Shown here: positions 34,159-45,409 of the stretch, piece by piece | How positions within the stretch are numbered: position 1 is the stretch's first letter | Layout: each line of letters starts with the position of its first letter | NCBI RefSeq assembly: GCF_014851815.1 | Contig: NZ_JACVAJ010000001.1 | Span: 1,736,001-1,800,000, forward strand | Direction: 5' to 3' | Length of the DNA: 64,000 nt | From: Pseudoxanthomonas sp. PXM01 | GTDB taxonomy: Bacteria; Pseudomonadota; Gammaproteobacteria; Xanthomonadales; Xanthomonadaceae | Translations under genes and position numbers: made by a program | The notes under the pieces: model-generated | What the model was told of the DNA's origin: nothing | Databases searched by the model: none | What the model saw: the letters and a program-made list of their open reading frames with translations, nothing else

Positions 34159-36513
34159 TTACCAGAAGCCTCCGGCTCCAGAGGGCGGTGCGGGGTCGAG
34201 CGACAGGAACCCGATGTCGGAACCATCGACCACCGCCATGGCGACATACGTCACGCGAGTGCGCGCGTGCGCACTGAAGCCGTTGATGGTGGCGAGGTGG
34301 GTCGGCTCCAGACATCTCGCGGGTGCGTGAGAACGGCCGGCACCGATATGGCGCACGCTGACGTAACAGTCTGGCAGCTGCTCCAGGTATTCCACCTGGC
34401 CATCCCCGGTCACCGTCCAGGTGCGGTAGCGCTGGCTGGCCGGGCGATTGCCGTCGACTTGGCGGATGCTGGCTTCCGACAGGCCGAGGTCCGATTGCCA
34501 GAGTCCGTCGCGCCCCAGGCGGGTGAACAGCACGCGGCCCTGCGCCAGGTCCGGGAGCGCGAACGAGACACCGTCGATGCTTCCCAGCCGACGCCAGGGC
34601 GTACTGCGGCGATCGAACAGCACCAGCTGCTGGCCGTCGCCGCGTCCGGCCACCACCAGAAGGTGCGCCGGATCCGGCAGGTAGGCGGCGAACAGCAGAT
34701 CCTCCCGCGGCACGGGGACCGGCAGGGGAATCAGCTGGCCGCTGGACGGCTCCAGCTCGTGCAGGCCATAGAAGCCACGCGCGTTCGTACCGATCACCAG
34801 CAACCGCTTGCTGTCCGGCGACCAGGCCGGCAGGTGACGGGACTCCGGGCGGATGCCTTCCAGCGGGCGCAGCGATGCGGGCCGCTCCATGTCGGCCCAC
34901 CAGAGCGAGAACTCACCGGAACGGTCGGATGTGAAGGCGATCTGGCGGCCATCCGGCGCCACCGAAGGCAACGAATCACGCCCCGTGGACGGAAACAGCC
35001 GCTGCATCTGGGGCGCCGTCTCCGCGCCCGCCGGATCACCGACGCGGTACAGGCCGAACTCCGGCTTCCGTTGCACGAAGGCCAACAGGTTCGCGTGTGC
35101 GGCGATGGCGGGCGCCTGCGCGTCCTCGATGCCCAGGTCGCTGATGTTCCGGCCGGAGAGCTCGAGCCGGTACAGGCGGGTGTGGCTGTCCACGCGACGG
35201 CCGAACACGATCGCGTTGCCGTCGGGTGTCCAGTCCCAGCCCCGGAACTCGGCGCGCTGGTGGGTCAACCGTTCCGCGCGACCGCCGCCGGCAGGAATGC
35301 GCCACAGGTCGCCCAACGGCGTGTTGCGGATGAAGGCGATCCACTTGCCGTCCGGCGAAAAGCGCGGGGCGGTGTCGACGTCCTCTGCGCTGGCCCCGTA
35401 CTCCAGCGCGCGCCAACGGCCCGTCGCCAGGTCCAGCAGGCGCAGGCCGGGTTCGCCGCCACCGCTCAACGGGCTGCTGAACACCAGACCGCTGCCGTCG
35501 GGCATCCAGTCGAACGAGGGCCGATTGTGCGGATCGCAGCCTCCCAGCACACGGGGCTCGCCGCCACTGGCCTGCACGGCCATGATGCGGCAGTCCTCGC
35601 CGGGCGAGCGCCGGAGGAACGCGATCTCGCGACCGTTGGGCGACCACTCGGGGTTGCTGTCCCATGCCCCGTCGGGCGGGAACGTCAGTTTGCGGGGCTG
35701 GGCGGGTTCCGTGGTCTGCACGAGGACCGCCGTCCCGGCCAACTCCTCGGTCATGCTGGACAGGTAAGCCACCTGCGAGCCATCCGGCGACAGCGTGGGC
35801 GTCAGCTCGAACCCTGGCGCGGACGTGATCAGCCGGTACGGCCTCGGTGCAGGCAGCAGGCCGGTGACCTCGTCCTGCACACCGCCTTGCGCCCGCTTGT
35901 CGGCGCCCCACCAGACCGCCGTGATCGCACAGGCGATCGCCACCACGCCCAGCGCCAGGCCCCACATCCATCGGCGGAACAGCAACGCCTGCCGGGTCGC
36001 CGGCACCGCGATGCCGGCGGGTCCGGACGTGGCGTCCGCGGCCACGGGTGCACCAAGCTCCCCGGTTGCGGCGGGGAGTGCAGCCGGCACAGCGGCTGCC
36101 TCGTCGCCAACCGACGCATTCGGCAACCACTCCACCGCCACCAGCAGCCGGTATCCGCTCTTGGCGATGGTTTCGATGTAGCGCGGACCGTCGGCGTGCT
36201 CACCGAAGGCCTTGCGCAGTTGCGTGATGGCCTGGGTCACGACGTCGTTGGTCGGCAGCGTATCCGGCCAGACCGCGGCCAACAGTGCTTCGCGCGTGAC
36301 CACACGGCCCGGGTTGTCCACCAGTACGCGCAATACCCCCATCGACTTGGGCGTGATGCGCGCCGCCCTGCGTGCGCCCGGCGCATGGACTTCGCGCAGC
36401 GGCACATCAACGAGGCATTCCCCCACCTTCAGGCGATCGCCTGTAGGGAGGGCGGCGGAATCGGGGGGTCTCATCGGGGGCGAATGCTGCGCTGTCTTCC
36501 GGGGGTCCGTCAT
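34159..36513 (-). CDS. CadC-like winged-helix regulator with periplasmic TolB/PD40 propeller
   Basis: The 784-residue protein is a one-piece membrane signal transducer. An OmpR/PhoB-type winged helix occupies about 27-125 (ITPKSMGVLRVLVDNPGRVVT; DVVTQAITQLRKAFGEH). One membrane segment lies near 175-196 (WMWGLALGVVAIACAITAVW). A large periplasmic part carries PD40 repeats such as PTLSPDGSQVAYLS, PEWSPNGREIAFLR and RFSPDGKWIAFIR, building a TolB-like propeller. CadC proteins bind DNA directly while sensing periplasmic signals. ATG 36513 follows TTAAGG. It lies 148 bp upstream of the AraC gene on the same strand. The target is unproven. Confidence 0.83.
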   Translation of the reverse strand: MTDPRKTAQHSPPMRPPDSAALPTGDRLKVGECLVDVPLREVHAPGARRAARITPKSMGVLRVLVDNPGRVVTREALLAAVWPDTLPTNDVVTQAITQLRKAFGEHADGPRYIETIAKSGYRLLVAVEWLPNASVGDEAAAVPAALPAATGELGAPVAADATSGPAGIAVPATRQALLFRRWMWGLALGVVAIACAITAVWWGADKRAQGGVQDEVTGLLPAPRPYRLITSAPGFELTPTLSPDGSQVAYLSSMTEELAGTAVLVQTTEPAQPRKLTFPPDGAWDSNPEWSPNGREIAFLRRSPGEDCRIMAVQASGGEPRVLGGCDPHNRPSFDWMPDGSGLVFSSPLSGGGEPGLRLLDLATGRWRALEYGASAEDVDTAPRFSPDGKWIAFIRNTPLGDLWRIPAGGGRAERLTHQRAEFRGWDWTPDGNAIVFGRRVDSHTRLYRLELSGRNISDLGIEDAQAPAIAAHANLLAFVQRKPEFGLYRVGDPAGAETAPQMQRLFPSTGRDSLPSVAPDGRQIAFTSDRSGEFSLWWADMERPASLRPLEGIRPESRHLPAWSPDSKRLLVIGTNARGFYGLHELEPSSGQLIPLPVPVPREDLLFAAYLPDPAHLLVVAGRGDGQQLVLFDRRSTPWRRLGSIDGVSFALPDLAQGRVLFTRLGRDGLWQSDLGLSEASIRQVDGNRPASQRYRTWTVTGDGQVEYLEQLPDCYVSVRHIGAGRSHAPARCLEPTHLATINGFSAHARTRVTYVAMAVVDGSDIGFLSLDPAPPSGAGGFW

Positions 36514-36693
36514 GTGCCTTAATGCCTGCCGCCCGTAGGGCCAAGTGATCCGGCAGATTCGGCAAAGTTCAAAGGCAGCACGGGGAAAGCGCACCGTCGC
36601 GGTGCATTTTACAGTGGCCGTCATGCTCCCCCTGAACGGGAGCAGCACAGGCAATCTCTCTCTCCGCCGACGTCCTACTACATCAGCTCCAGC

Positions 36694-36720
36694 ATTCGCG
36701 CCGAAAGGCGCGAATTTTTT
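36694..36720 (+). terminator. Orphan plus-strand intrinsic terminator
   Basis: ATTCGCGCC-GAAA-GGCGCGAAT is followed by TTTTT. No plus-strand gene is recognised upstream in the 180 bp to the CadC-like gene, so it may end a small RNA. Confidence 0.7.
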
Positions 36721-36735
36721 ATGTGCTGGCGATGC

Positions 36736-37428
36736 TCAGTCCGCCTTGCGCGCAGGCGATTTCAGGATGGTCAGTCCTATCAGTCGCGACACCACCACGG
36801 CGATGTACATCACGCCGGCGAACTGCTCCAGCATCACCAGCGCGCGGGCCTGCGGCAGGATCGGCACCACGTCGCTCAGGCCCACGCCCGACAGCAGGCT
36901 GAAGCTCAGGAACAGCAGCTCCATCCAGCTGCGCGGCGATTGCGGATCGACGGCGGCGGTGAAGCTGCCGGGATACCATTGCTGGCAGACCGAGAACGAA
37001 AACGCGAACGCCCACGCCAGCAGCGTGAAGGTGGCGCCGGCGGCGAACAGTTCGTCGCTGCTCACCGAGTGGTCCTGCAGCATGTAGGCGATCAGGCTGC
37101 CGGCCGTGTAGAAATACAGGCCGCTCTCCAGCAGGTGAGCGTAGATGCCCAACGACGGAAGATCGAAGACGGCCGCGGACACCGACAACAGCACCGACGG
37201 CACCGCCAGCGACCACGCGACCCAGTTCACCGCGGCGCTGCGGTTGACCACCCACAGGGCGAGCGCGAGCACCAGGATGCCGAACGCGCCGAACAGCGCG
37301 CGCCCGGCCTGCGTGTCTTCCATGATCGGGTACAGCAGGATGCCGGCCAGCTGCACGATCAGCAGGAAGGCGCAGGGATGCCGCCGCGCCGTCACCAGCC
37401 AGCGCAACCAGAGCCAGGGCGTCGTCAC
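36736..37428 (-). CDS. Ion-channel-like membrane protein with altered selectivity filter
   Basis: The 230-residue protein has about six hydrophobic segments. It ends in a two-helix pore-like unit, WMELLFLSFSLLSGVGLSDV with VMLEQFAGVMYIAVVVSRL. This matches the layout of small potassium channels, but the filter reads GVGLSD where TVGYGD is usual, so K+ selectivity is doubtful. The start is GTG 37428, with GAGG overlapping the stop of the 55-residue gene upstream. It is the last gene of a three-gene unit. Confidence 0.75.
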   Translation of the reverse strand: MTTPWLWLRWLVTARRHPCAFLLIVQLAGILLYPIMEDTQAGRALFGAFGILVLALALWVVNRSAAVNWVAWSLAVPSVLLSVSAAVFDLPSLGIYAHLLESGLYFYTAGSLIAYMLQDHSVSSDELFAAGATFTLLAWAFAFSFSVCQQWYPGSFTAAVDPQSPRSWMELLFLSFSLLSGVGLSDVVPILPQARALVMLEQFAGVMYIAVVVSRLIGLTILKSPARKAD

Positions 37429-37438
37429 GCGGCGGGCC

Positions 37439-37606
37439 TCACTTGACGTGGTAGACCAGCGCGTAATAGACCACGTAGATCCACGACAGCAGACCGTGGA
37501 TCACCGCCCACAGCAGCGACTTGTTGGCGCTCCACGAGATGGTGATGGCGAGCGCCGTACCGAAGCCGATGCCGGCCTTGGCGATGACGGGACCGCTGCC
37601 CTTCAT
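37439..37606 (-). CDS. 55-residue membrane protein
   Basis: A short open frame encodes MKGSGPVIAKAGIGFGTALA, then SWSANKSLLWAVIHGLLSWIY and a tail YYALVYHVK. Two hydrophobic stretches make a small inner-membrane hairpin likely. Similar short proteins occur widely, but I know no function. Its ATG (37604-37606) overlaps the stop of the DUF4136 gene (ATGA), so it depends on that gene's translation. The channel-like gene starts 10 bp after its stop. Confidence 0.75.
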   Translation of the reverse strand: MKGSGPVIAKAGIGFGTALAITISWSANKSLLWAVIHGLLSWIYVVYYALVYHVK

Positions 37607-38202
37607 GGCGTCGCTGCCGGCGTGCCACTGCCCGCGCGGTACGGGTAGCGCAGGAAGATGTCGGCGACCGCGCCGTCGATCTTCGCATTCCGCTCTTCAG
37701 GCTTGTCGCGCCCCGCACGTCCGACCGCCACGCCGGTCCAGACCAGCCGGTTCTGCTTCGCGTCCACCAGATCGACGTTCATGGTGCCCTCGGTGTACTT
37801 GTAGACGTCGGTGCGGTCCCGCCAGGTCGGCACGGCCACATAGCGGCGTGCGCGATAGCTGTAGTAGTAGTCGTAGTCGACTTCCGGCGTGTTCACGACA
37901 TCCGTCTTTTCCTGCATGTAGGCGTTGAGGTTCACCCACAGATCCGGCGATTTCTCGTCATAGGTGTAGCCGCGCGACTCCATCTGCGCGCGGGCGGCGC
38001 TCTTGATGCGGCCGCTGGTCAGCGTGGCATAGCCCTGCCCTTCGATCGCCAGCGGCGAGTAGAAGGCGAACGTGCGGTACTGGCCGAAGTTGGCGGACGG
38101 GTCGACGTCACTGGTGATGCGCGGACCGGTGGCGCAGGCCGCCAGCAGCAGGACACTGGCCGCCGTCATCCAGCGGGCGGTGGTACGGGCGAATCCGAGC
38201 AT
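37603..38202 (-). CDS. DUF4136 family lipoprotein
   Basis: The 199-residue protein has a lipoprotein signal (SVLLLAAC, Cys near 22) and a DUF4136 domain: NFGQYRTFAFYSPL, then SPDLWVNLNAYMQEKTDVV, and a later GTMNVDLVDAKQNRLVWTGVA. DUF4136 proteins are envelope lipoproteins of unknown role. GGAGAACC precedes ATG 38202. It heads the unit that includes the 55-residue and channel-like proteins. A Tyr-rich patch (YDYYYSYRARRY) is notable. Confidence 0.82.
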   Translation of the reverse strand: MLGFARTTARWMTAASVLLLAACATGPRITSDVDPSANFGQYRTFAFYSPLAIEGQGYATLTSGRIKSAARAQMESRGYTYDEKSPDLWVNLNAYMQEKTDVVNTPEVDYDYYYSYRARRYVAVPTWRDRTDVYKYTEGTMNVDLVDAKQNRLVWTGVAVGRAGRDKPEERNAKIDGAVADIFLRYPYRAGSGTPAATP

Positions 38203-38296
38203 GGTGGTTCTCCTGTCGGGGACGCCACCATGATGGCGGACGTCCCGTGAACACTGCGCCTGAGAGCGCCGGACGGAAGCACCCCGCCCGGCCGGG

Positions 38297-40402
<2,106 letters not shown>

Positions 40403-40407
40403 CGCGA

Positions 40408-40434
40408 ATTAGACCACAAACGCCGCCCCGGCAA
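40408..40434 (-). promoter_or_regulatory. Putative thiC promoter
   Basis: On the minus strand TTGCCG (40434-40429), a 15-bp spacer and TCTAAT (40413-40408) are seen. The short spacer weakens the call. The element ends one base before the stop codon of the chemotaxis gene. Confidence 0.45.
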
Positions 40435-40435
40435 G

Positions 40436-42274
40436 TCACTCCAGCGTGTAGCCCACGCGGAAGCCGCCCCAGTGGCGGTCGCCGACGAACACCGGCACCG
40501 ACAGGTCGAACATGATCTGCCCGGTATCGCGGCGATAGACCTGCAGGCGGTAAGGGTCGGTGTGCGCGCCCACGCTGCGGCCGACGCGGTCGGCGAACAG
40601 GCGCTTGGTGCGGTTGCCCACCAGGTCCTTGGCGCGGTCGCCCGTCAGCGGCTGGGTGAAGCGCAGGTTGTGCGTGGGCACGTAGCCGTCCGGGTTGGCG
40701 CAGATGGCGAACACGATCCACGGGTGGCGCGCGATCACCGGTTCCTGCAGGGGCGGCAGCAGTTCGTCGCAGAGCGCGTCGAACGGGGTGGTGAACTTGG
40801 CCGGCTCGATGCCCGGCATCGGCGTGTAGTCGCGCGAGAACAGAGCATCGTCATCGATGCGCCCCTGCACCAGTGCCTGCGCCAGGGTATCGCCAATGCG
40901 CAGCGCCGCCGCCTGTGCCAGATCGCGGACGCGCGCATGCCGGCGATGTCCGAGCGGATCGGCGGGCAGCCGGAACAGGCCGACGCAGTCCCGCAGCGTG
41001 TCCGTGCCCTGCGCCAGCGCCGTGCCGCGTGCGGCCACCTGGTCCGCGTGTTCCAGATTGCTGCGGCTGAGCGCGGCGACGCGATCGACCGCGGCATCGA
41101 TCGCGATGACCTCCTGATCCTGCGCGGAGACGCGCTCGACCACCGACTCCATCGCCTGGCTGGCGCGCGCCAGCAGGTCGCCGATGCCGACCAGCACCTG
41201 CCCCGTGGCTTCGGCCGACGCCGCGCTCTCGGTCAGGGCGCGTCCGCTTTCGGCGAGGATCACGCGCACATCGCGCGCCGCCGTCGCCGCCTGTTCGGCG
41301 AGGCGGCGGATCTCGGTGGCGACGACGGCGAAGCCGCGGCCGGCCGGTCCCGCACGCGCCGCTTCGATGCTGGCGTTGATCGACAGGATGTTGGTCTGGA
41401 ACGCGACGGCGTCGATGACTTCGATAACCTCACCGGCGCGTGCGGAACGGCGTTCGACTTCGCGCATCGCATCGCCCAGCTGGCGCGCGGCCGCGACGCC
41501 CTGGCGGGCGCTGGCATCGGCGTTGGCGGCGACGCTGATGACCGCCTGCAGTTCTTCGCCCGCACCCTTCAGCCCTTGCAGCAGGCGACGGGTGGCGTCG
41601 AGCACAGTGTCGAGCGCGGTGACCTGCGCCTGCGACTGGGTCAGCAGTTCGTCGTTGTCGCCGACCAGATGCGGCACCTCGGCCGCGACCTGCACCGAAA
41701 GCGCGACGGCCTGCCGGATCGCCTCGGCCAGGTTGCCAAAGCCGGCAGCGATCTGCCGCGACAGCGGATGCGCGGCCTGCGCGTCGGGCAACGCGAGATC
41801 GAGATCGCACCCCCCGAGCAGACCGCCGATGCGTTCCAGCAACGCACGCTCGGTGGCGGCATCCGTCAGGCGTTGTGCGACGTCGCGCAGCGCAGGCGTG
41901 ACCGCCGCGGGAATCTCGCCCTGCGCCAGCCGTGCGGCATCGCGCAACAACGCGGCGGTTTCCGGATGCGGCAACGACAGCAGCCAGCCTTCGCCATCGC
42001 GGTCGGCCTGGTAACGGATGCGGCGTGCAGGATCGTTGCCGGGCGCGCACCAGTTGCCTTCTTCGTCGTTCAGCACGCTGGCAGGCAAGCCCCACAACCG
42101 GTCGCAGGGCTGGCCCAGCAGCGCCTCGGGCGACAACGCCAGCAGATCCCAGGCGGCACGGTTGGCCGCCACGACGCGTGCGGACACATCCAGTCGCACC
42201 AGTCCCACCGGTGCGTCCGGCAGGACGTCCCCTTTCGCCGCGCTGTCCGCCGGCCTGTCTTCGATCGCTGCCAT
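40436..42274 (-). CDS. Soluble methyl-accepting chemotaxis protein with PAS-like N-terminus
   Basis: The 612-residue transducer has no clear membrane segment, so it is cytoplasmic. Residues about 20-110 look PAS-like ([25 protein letters not shown]). The signalling coil has the conserved tip [25 protein letters not shown] near 325-350 and [15 protein letters not shown]. After the coil an extra C-terminal domain (about 475-612) carries [17 protein letters not shown] and [12 protein letters not shown], a unit found at the end of many proteobacterial transducers. GGAGGGGGC precedes ATG 42274. No che genes are adjacent; the upstream neighbour encodes a PhnD-like binding protein. Confidence 0.87.
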   Translation of the reverse strand: MAAIEDRPADSAAKGDVLPDAPVGLVRLDVSARVVAANRAAWDLLALSPEALLGQPCDRLWGLPASVLNDEEGNWCAPGNDPARRIRYQADRDGEGWLLSLPHPETAALLRDAARLAQGEIPAAVTPALRDVAQRLTDAATERALLERIGGLLGGCDLDLALPDAQAAHPLSRQIAAGFGNLAEAIRQAVALSVQVAAEVPHLVGDNDELLTQSQAQVTALDTVLDATRRLLQGLKGAGEELQAVISVAANADASARQGVAAARQLGDAMREVERRSARAGEVIEVIDAVAFQTNILSINASIEAARAGPAGRGFAVVATEIRRLAEQAATAARDVRVILAESGRALTESAASAEATGQVLVGIGDLLARASQAMESVVERVSAQDQEVIAIDAAVDRVAALSRSNLEHADQVAARGTALAQGTDTLRDCVGLFRLPADPLGHRRHARVRDLAQAAALRIGDTLAQALVQGRIDDDALFSRDYTPMPGIEPAKFTTPFDALCDELLPPLQEPVIARHPWIVFAICANPDGYVPTHNLRFTQPLTGDRAKDLVGNRTKRLFADRVGRSVGAHTDPYRLQVYRRDTGQIMFDLSVPVFVGDRHWGGFRVGYTLE

Positions 42275-42347
42275 GCCCCCTCCTCCGTCTATCGGTAGCG
42301 GCCGGAGAAGACGTGAGTTGAGGGGCCTGTTCAGGCAGAAACGGCGC

Positions 42348-43193
42348 TCAGTCCCGGGGCAGTACAGCTTCCGACAGCCGTGCGGCATCGGCGGGAACGA
42401 AGACGGTGGCGTCGCCGAACTCGGGCCAGCCGACGCGCAGGGCCGCCATCACGGCCGGCTCTTCCCGGTGCGCTTCCAGCAACCAGGCCGCGATGGCCTG
42501 GCACGGCACCTCGGTCGTCGCACGGCACAGCAGGGGGCCCGGCGGGATCGGATCGGAGCGCCACAGTTCGTGGATATCGTTGCGACGCGACGCGTCGTAG
42601 ACATCGATCGCCAACGCCGCCACATCGGCACGCTCTTCGACCACAGCCTGCAATGCGGCAGCGTGCGAACCCGAATAGATGACCGACGCGAAAGCCGTCG
42701 CAGGATCCAGTCCCTGGCTGCGCAGGTACTGCGCCGGCACGAAACCGCCGGATGCGGAGTCGCGACCGACCAGCGCCAGCCGCAGCCTGCCGGCATTCGC
42801 CTTCATGCCGGCGAACGATGCGACATCGCGCGCCACCAGCACCGCCCGATAGCCATCCGCCTGCAATGCGGGTACCTGCGGTACTGGCAGCGTGTTGACC
42901 TGTGCGATGTCGCGCCGCGCCTGCAGGTAGCCATGCAGGTTGGGTACCGCGACATCGACGTGGCCGTCACGCATCGCCTGCACCAGCGCCGTGGGCGATG
43001 GGAAGAGCTTCACCTGTACCGGATGGCGGCCGCGCTTTGCCAGGTAGTCGGCGAGCGGCTGGATCGCATCGAGGCGGTCGCGTTCGGGATAGGCATAGGT
43101 GGCGACCACCCACGGCGTGCGCCGGTCTTCCTTCGCGGAGACGGGAAGGACGACGAGTGCGAACAGCAGGACAAGAGCGGAGCGAAGGCGCAT
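42348..43193 (-). CDS. PhnD-like periplasmic phosphate/phosphonate-type binding protein
   Basis: The 281-residue protein has a signal peptide ([18 protein letters not shown]) and the PBP-like fold of PhnD relatives: [43 protein letters not shown] and [10 protein letters not shown] near 150. No ABC permease or ATPase gene is nearby, so it may act as a sensor input rather than a transporter part. Start codon 43193 is 7 bp from the ilvD stop; a Met six codons earlier is possible. It lies between ilvD and the chemotaxis transducer, all on one strand. Confidence 0.75.
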   Translation of the reverse strand: MRLRSALVLLFALVVLPVSAKEDRRTPWVVATYAYPERDRLDAIQPLADYLAKRGRHPVQVKLFPSPTALVQAMRDGHVDVAVPNLHGYLQARRDIAQVNTLPVPQVPALQADGYRAVLVARDVASFAGMKANAGRLRLALVGRDSASGGFVPAQYLRSQGLDPATAFASVIYSGSHAAALQAVVEERADVAALAIDVYDASRRNDIHELWRSDPIPPGPLLCRATTEVPCQAIAAWLLEAHREEPAVMAALRVGWPEFGDATVFVPADAARLSEAVLPRD

Positions 43194-43200
43194 CCGCGTA

Positions 43201-45042
43201 TCAGACGGCATCCAGCAGCGCCTTGTCACGCACGGCGCCCTTGTCGGCACTGGTGGCAAGCAGCGCGTACGCCTTCAACGCGGTGCTGACCTTGCGCGTG
43301 CGGGGCTGCGCGGGCTTCCAGCCCTTCGCATCCTGGGCAGCCCGACGCGAGGCCAGGTCCGCGTCGGACACCAGCAGGCTGATGGAACGCTGCGGGATAT
43401 CGATGCGGATGCGATCGCCGTCCTGCACCAGTCCGATCGCGCCGCCCGCCGCCGCTTCCGGTGAGGCATGGCCGATGGAAAGCCCGGAGGTGCCGCCGGA
43501 AAACCGTCCGTCCGTCAGCAACGCGCATTGCTTGCCGAGGCCTTTCGACTTCAGGTAGCTCGTCGGGTACAGCATCTCCTGCATGCCCGGCCCGCCCTTG
43601 GGACCCTCGTAGCGGATCACCACCACGTCGCCCGCCTTCACCTCGTCGCCAAGGATCCCGGCCACCGCCGCATCCTGGCTCTCGTAGACGCGCGCGCTGC
43701 CTTCGAAGACGTGGATCGACTCGTCGACACCGGCCGTCTTCACCACGCAGCCGTCGACCGCGATATTGCCGTACAGCACTGCCAGCCCGCCTTCCTGCGA
43801 GAACGCGTGCTCGACGCTGCGGATGCAGCCCTCGGCGCGGTCGGTATCCAGCGACGGCCAGCGCGTCGCCTGGCTGAAAGCGACCTGGGTGGGAATACCG
43901 GCGGGCCCGGCCTTGTAGAACGTCGCCACGGCATCGTCGTCGGTCTGGGTGACGTCCCACTTCGCGATGGCGTCGCCCAGCGTCTTCGCATGCACGGTGG
44001 CGACATCGGTATGCAGCAGGCCGCCGCGCGCCAGTTCGCCGAGGATCGCCATGATGCCGCCGGCGCGGTGCACGTCCTCGATGTGGTACTTCTGCGTGTT
44101 CGGCGCCACCTTGCACAGCTGCGGCACGCGCCGCGACAGGCGGTCGATGTCGCGCATGTCGAACGGCACCTCGCCCTCCTGCGCCGCGGCGAGCAGGTGC
44201 AGGATGGTGTTGGTGGAGCCGCCCATCGCGATGTCCAGCGTCATCGCATTCTCGAACGCCTCGAACGTGGCGATGCCGCGCGGCAGCGCCGTCGCATCCT
44301 CGCCGCCGTACCAGCGATGGCACAGCTCAACCGCCACCACGCCGGCGCGCTTGAACAGCTGTTCGCGGTCGGCATGCGTGGCCACGACGGTGCCGTTGCC
44401 CGGCAATGACAGGCCCAACGCCTCGGTCAGGCAGTTCATCGAGTTGGCGGTGAACATGCCGCTGCACGAACCGCAGGTCGGGCAGGCGCTGCGTTCGACC
44501 GCGGCGACCTGTTCGTCGGACGCATTCGGATCGGCCGCCATCACCATCGCGTCGATCAGGTCCAGCTTGTGGTCGGCCAGCTTGGTCTTGCCGGCCTCCA
44601 TCGGTCCACCCGATACGAACACCGTCGGGATGTTCAGGCGCAGCGCGGCCATCAGCATGCCGGGCGTGATCTTGTCGCAGTTGGAAATGCACACCAGCGC
44701 ATCGGCGCAGTGCGCATTGACCATGTACTCGACCGAGTCGGCGATGACTTCGCGCGACGGCAGCGAGTACAGCATGCCGTCATGGCCCATCGCGATGCCG
44801 TCATCGACGGCGATGGTGTCGAACTCCTTCGCCACACCGCCGACGCGTTCGATCTCGCGTGCGACCAGTTGGCCGAGGTCCTTCAGGTGCACATGGCCCG
44901 GTACGAACTGGGTAAACGAATTTGCGACGGCGACGATGGGCTTGTGGAAGTCCTCGTCCTTCATGCCGGTGGCGCGCCACAGCGCGCGGGCGCCGGCCAT
45001 GTTGCGGCCGTGGGTGGAAGTCTTGGAACGGTACTCGGGCAT
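43201..45042 (-). CDS. ilvD: Dihydroxy-acid dehydratase
   Basis: IlvD dehydrates dihydroxy-isovalerate and -methylvalerate to the 2-keto acids of valine and isoleucine. The 613-residue protein is of standard length. It has the iron-sulfur and Mg motifs [38 protein letters not shown] and [23 protein letters not shown] 45042 begins the conserved sequence. It is divergent from the ilvC operon rather than inside it, and the space between them holds the attenuator on the other strand. Confidence 0.96.
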   Translation of the reverse strand: MPEYRSKTSTHGRNMAGARALWRATGMKDEDFHKPIVAVANSFTQFVPGHVHLKDLGQLVAREIERVGGVAKEFDTIAVDDGIAMGHDGMLYSLPSREVIADSVEYMVNAHCADALVCISNCDKITPGMLMAALRLNIPTVFVSGGPMEAGKTKLADHKLDLIDAMVMAADPNASDEQVAAVERSACPTCGSCSGMFTANSMNCLTEALGLSLPGNGTVVATHADREQLFKRAGVVAVELCHRWYGGEDATALPRGIATFEAFENAMTLDIAMGGSTNTILHLLAAAQEGEVPFDMRDIDRLSRRVPQLCKVAPNTQKYHIEDVHRAGGIMAILGELARGGLLHTDVATVHAKTLGDAIAKWDVTQTDDDAVATFYKAGPAGIPTQVAFSQATRWPSLDTDRAEGCIRSVEHAFSQEGGLAVLYGNIAVDGCVVKTAGVDESIHVFEGSARVYESQDAAVAGILGDEVKAGDVVVIRYEGPKGGPGMQEMLYPTSYLKSKGLGKQCALLTDGRFSGGTSGLSIGHASPEAAAGGAIGLVQDGDRIRIDIPQRSISLLVSDADLASRRAAQDAKGWKPAQPRTRKVSTALKAYALLATSADKGAVRDKALLDAV

Positions 45043-45158
45043 GAAAACCAGCGGTGCTGCGACGACGTGGGAAGCCTTGATTCTGCTGGCTTTCCACTGT
45101 TTCAGTTGCAACCATATCGAGTGAAATCATCCGATCGTCGAAAAGCGTACGGAAGCGC

Positions 45159-45164
45159 TTGACA
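45159..45164 (+). promoter_or_regulatory. -35 element candidate of the ilv leader promoter
   Basis: A perfect TTGACA lies 55 bp upstream of the leader peptide start. No good -10 is seen at the expected distance (TTTCTC is the nearest), so the promoter may need an activator. Confidence 0.4.
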
Positions 45165-45218
45165 CGCTTCGGAGCGGCATGTTTCTCTTGCCGCATGTTG
45201 CAACGCCACACGCCCACG

Positions 45219-45308
45219 ATGACCGACCCCACCGCACCCGCTGCGGCGTCCGTCCTTGTACTCGTCCTTATTACCTCGCCCACAACTGCGGGACGGACCG
45301 GCGTGTAA
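45219..45308 (+). CDS. ilv operon leader peptide
   Basis: A 29-residue open frame encodes MTDPTAPAAA, then SVLVLVLIT and a short tail. Seven consecutive Val/Leu/Ile codons (45252-45272) make a sensor for charged branched-chain tRNAs. GTCCGTCC (45248-45255) can pair with GGACGGAC (45291-45298). TGCGGG (45287-45292) can pair with CCCGCA (45337-45342) to prevent the terminator. Ribosome stalling at the control codons would therefore allow read-through into ilvC. Confidence 0.88.
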   Translation: MTDPTAPAAASVLVLVLITSPTTAGRTGV

Positions 45309-45331
45309 CAAGCAAGCAACGCCAGATTCGC

Positions 45332-45363
45332 AAAACCCCGCACTGAGAAGTGCGGGGTTTTTT
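45332..45363 (+). terminator. Attenuator terminator of the ilv-leu operon
   Basis: AAAACCCCGCAC pairs with GTGCGGGGTTTT around TGAGAA and runs into a T tract. It lies 24 bp after the leader peptide stop and 47 bp before ilvC. Confidence 0.92.
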
Positions 45364-45409
45364 GTTTAAGAGCCTTTCTTCTCACCTCAACCCTCAGGAA
45401 CTCCGCACC

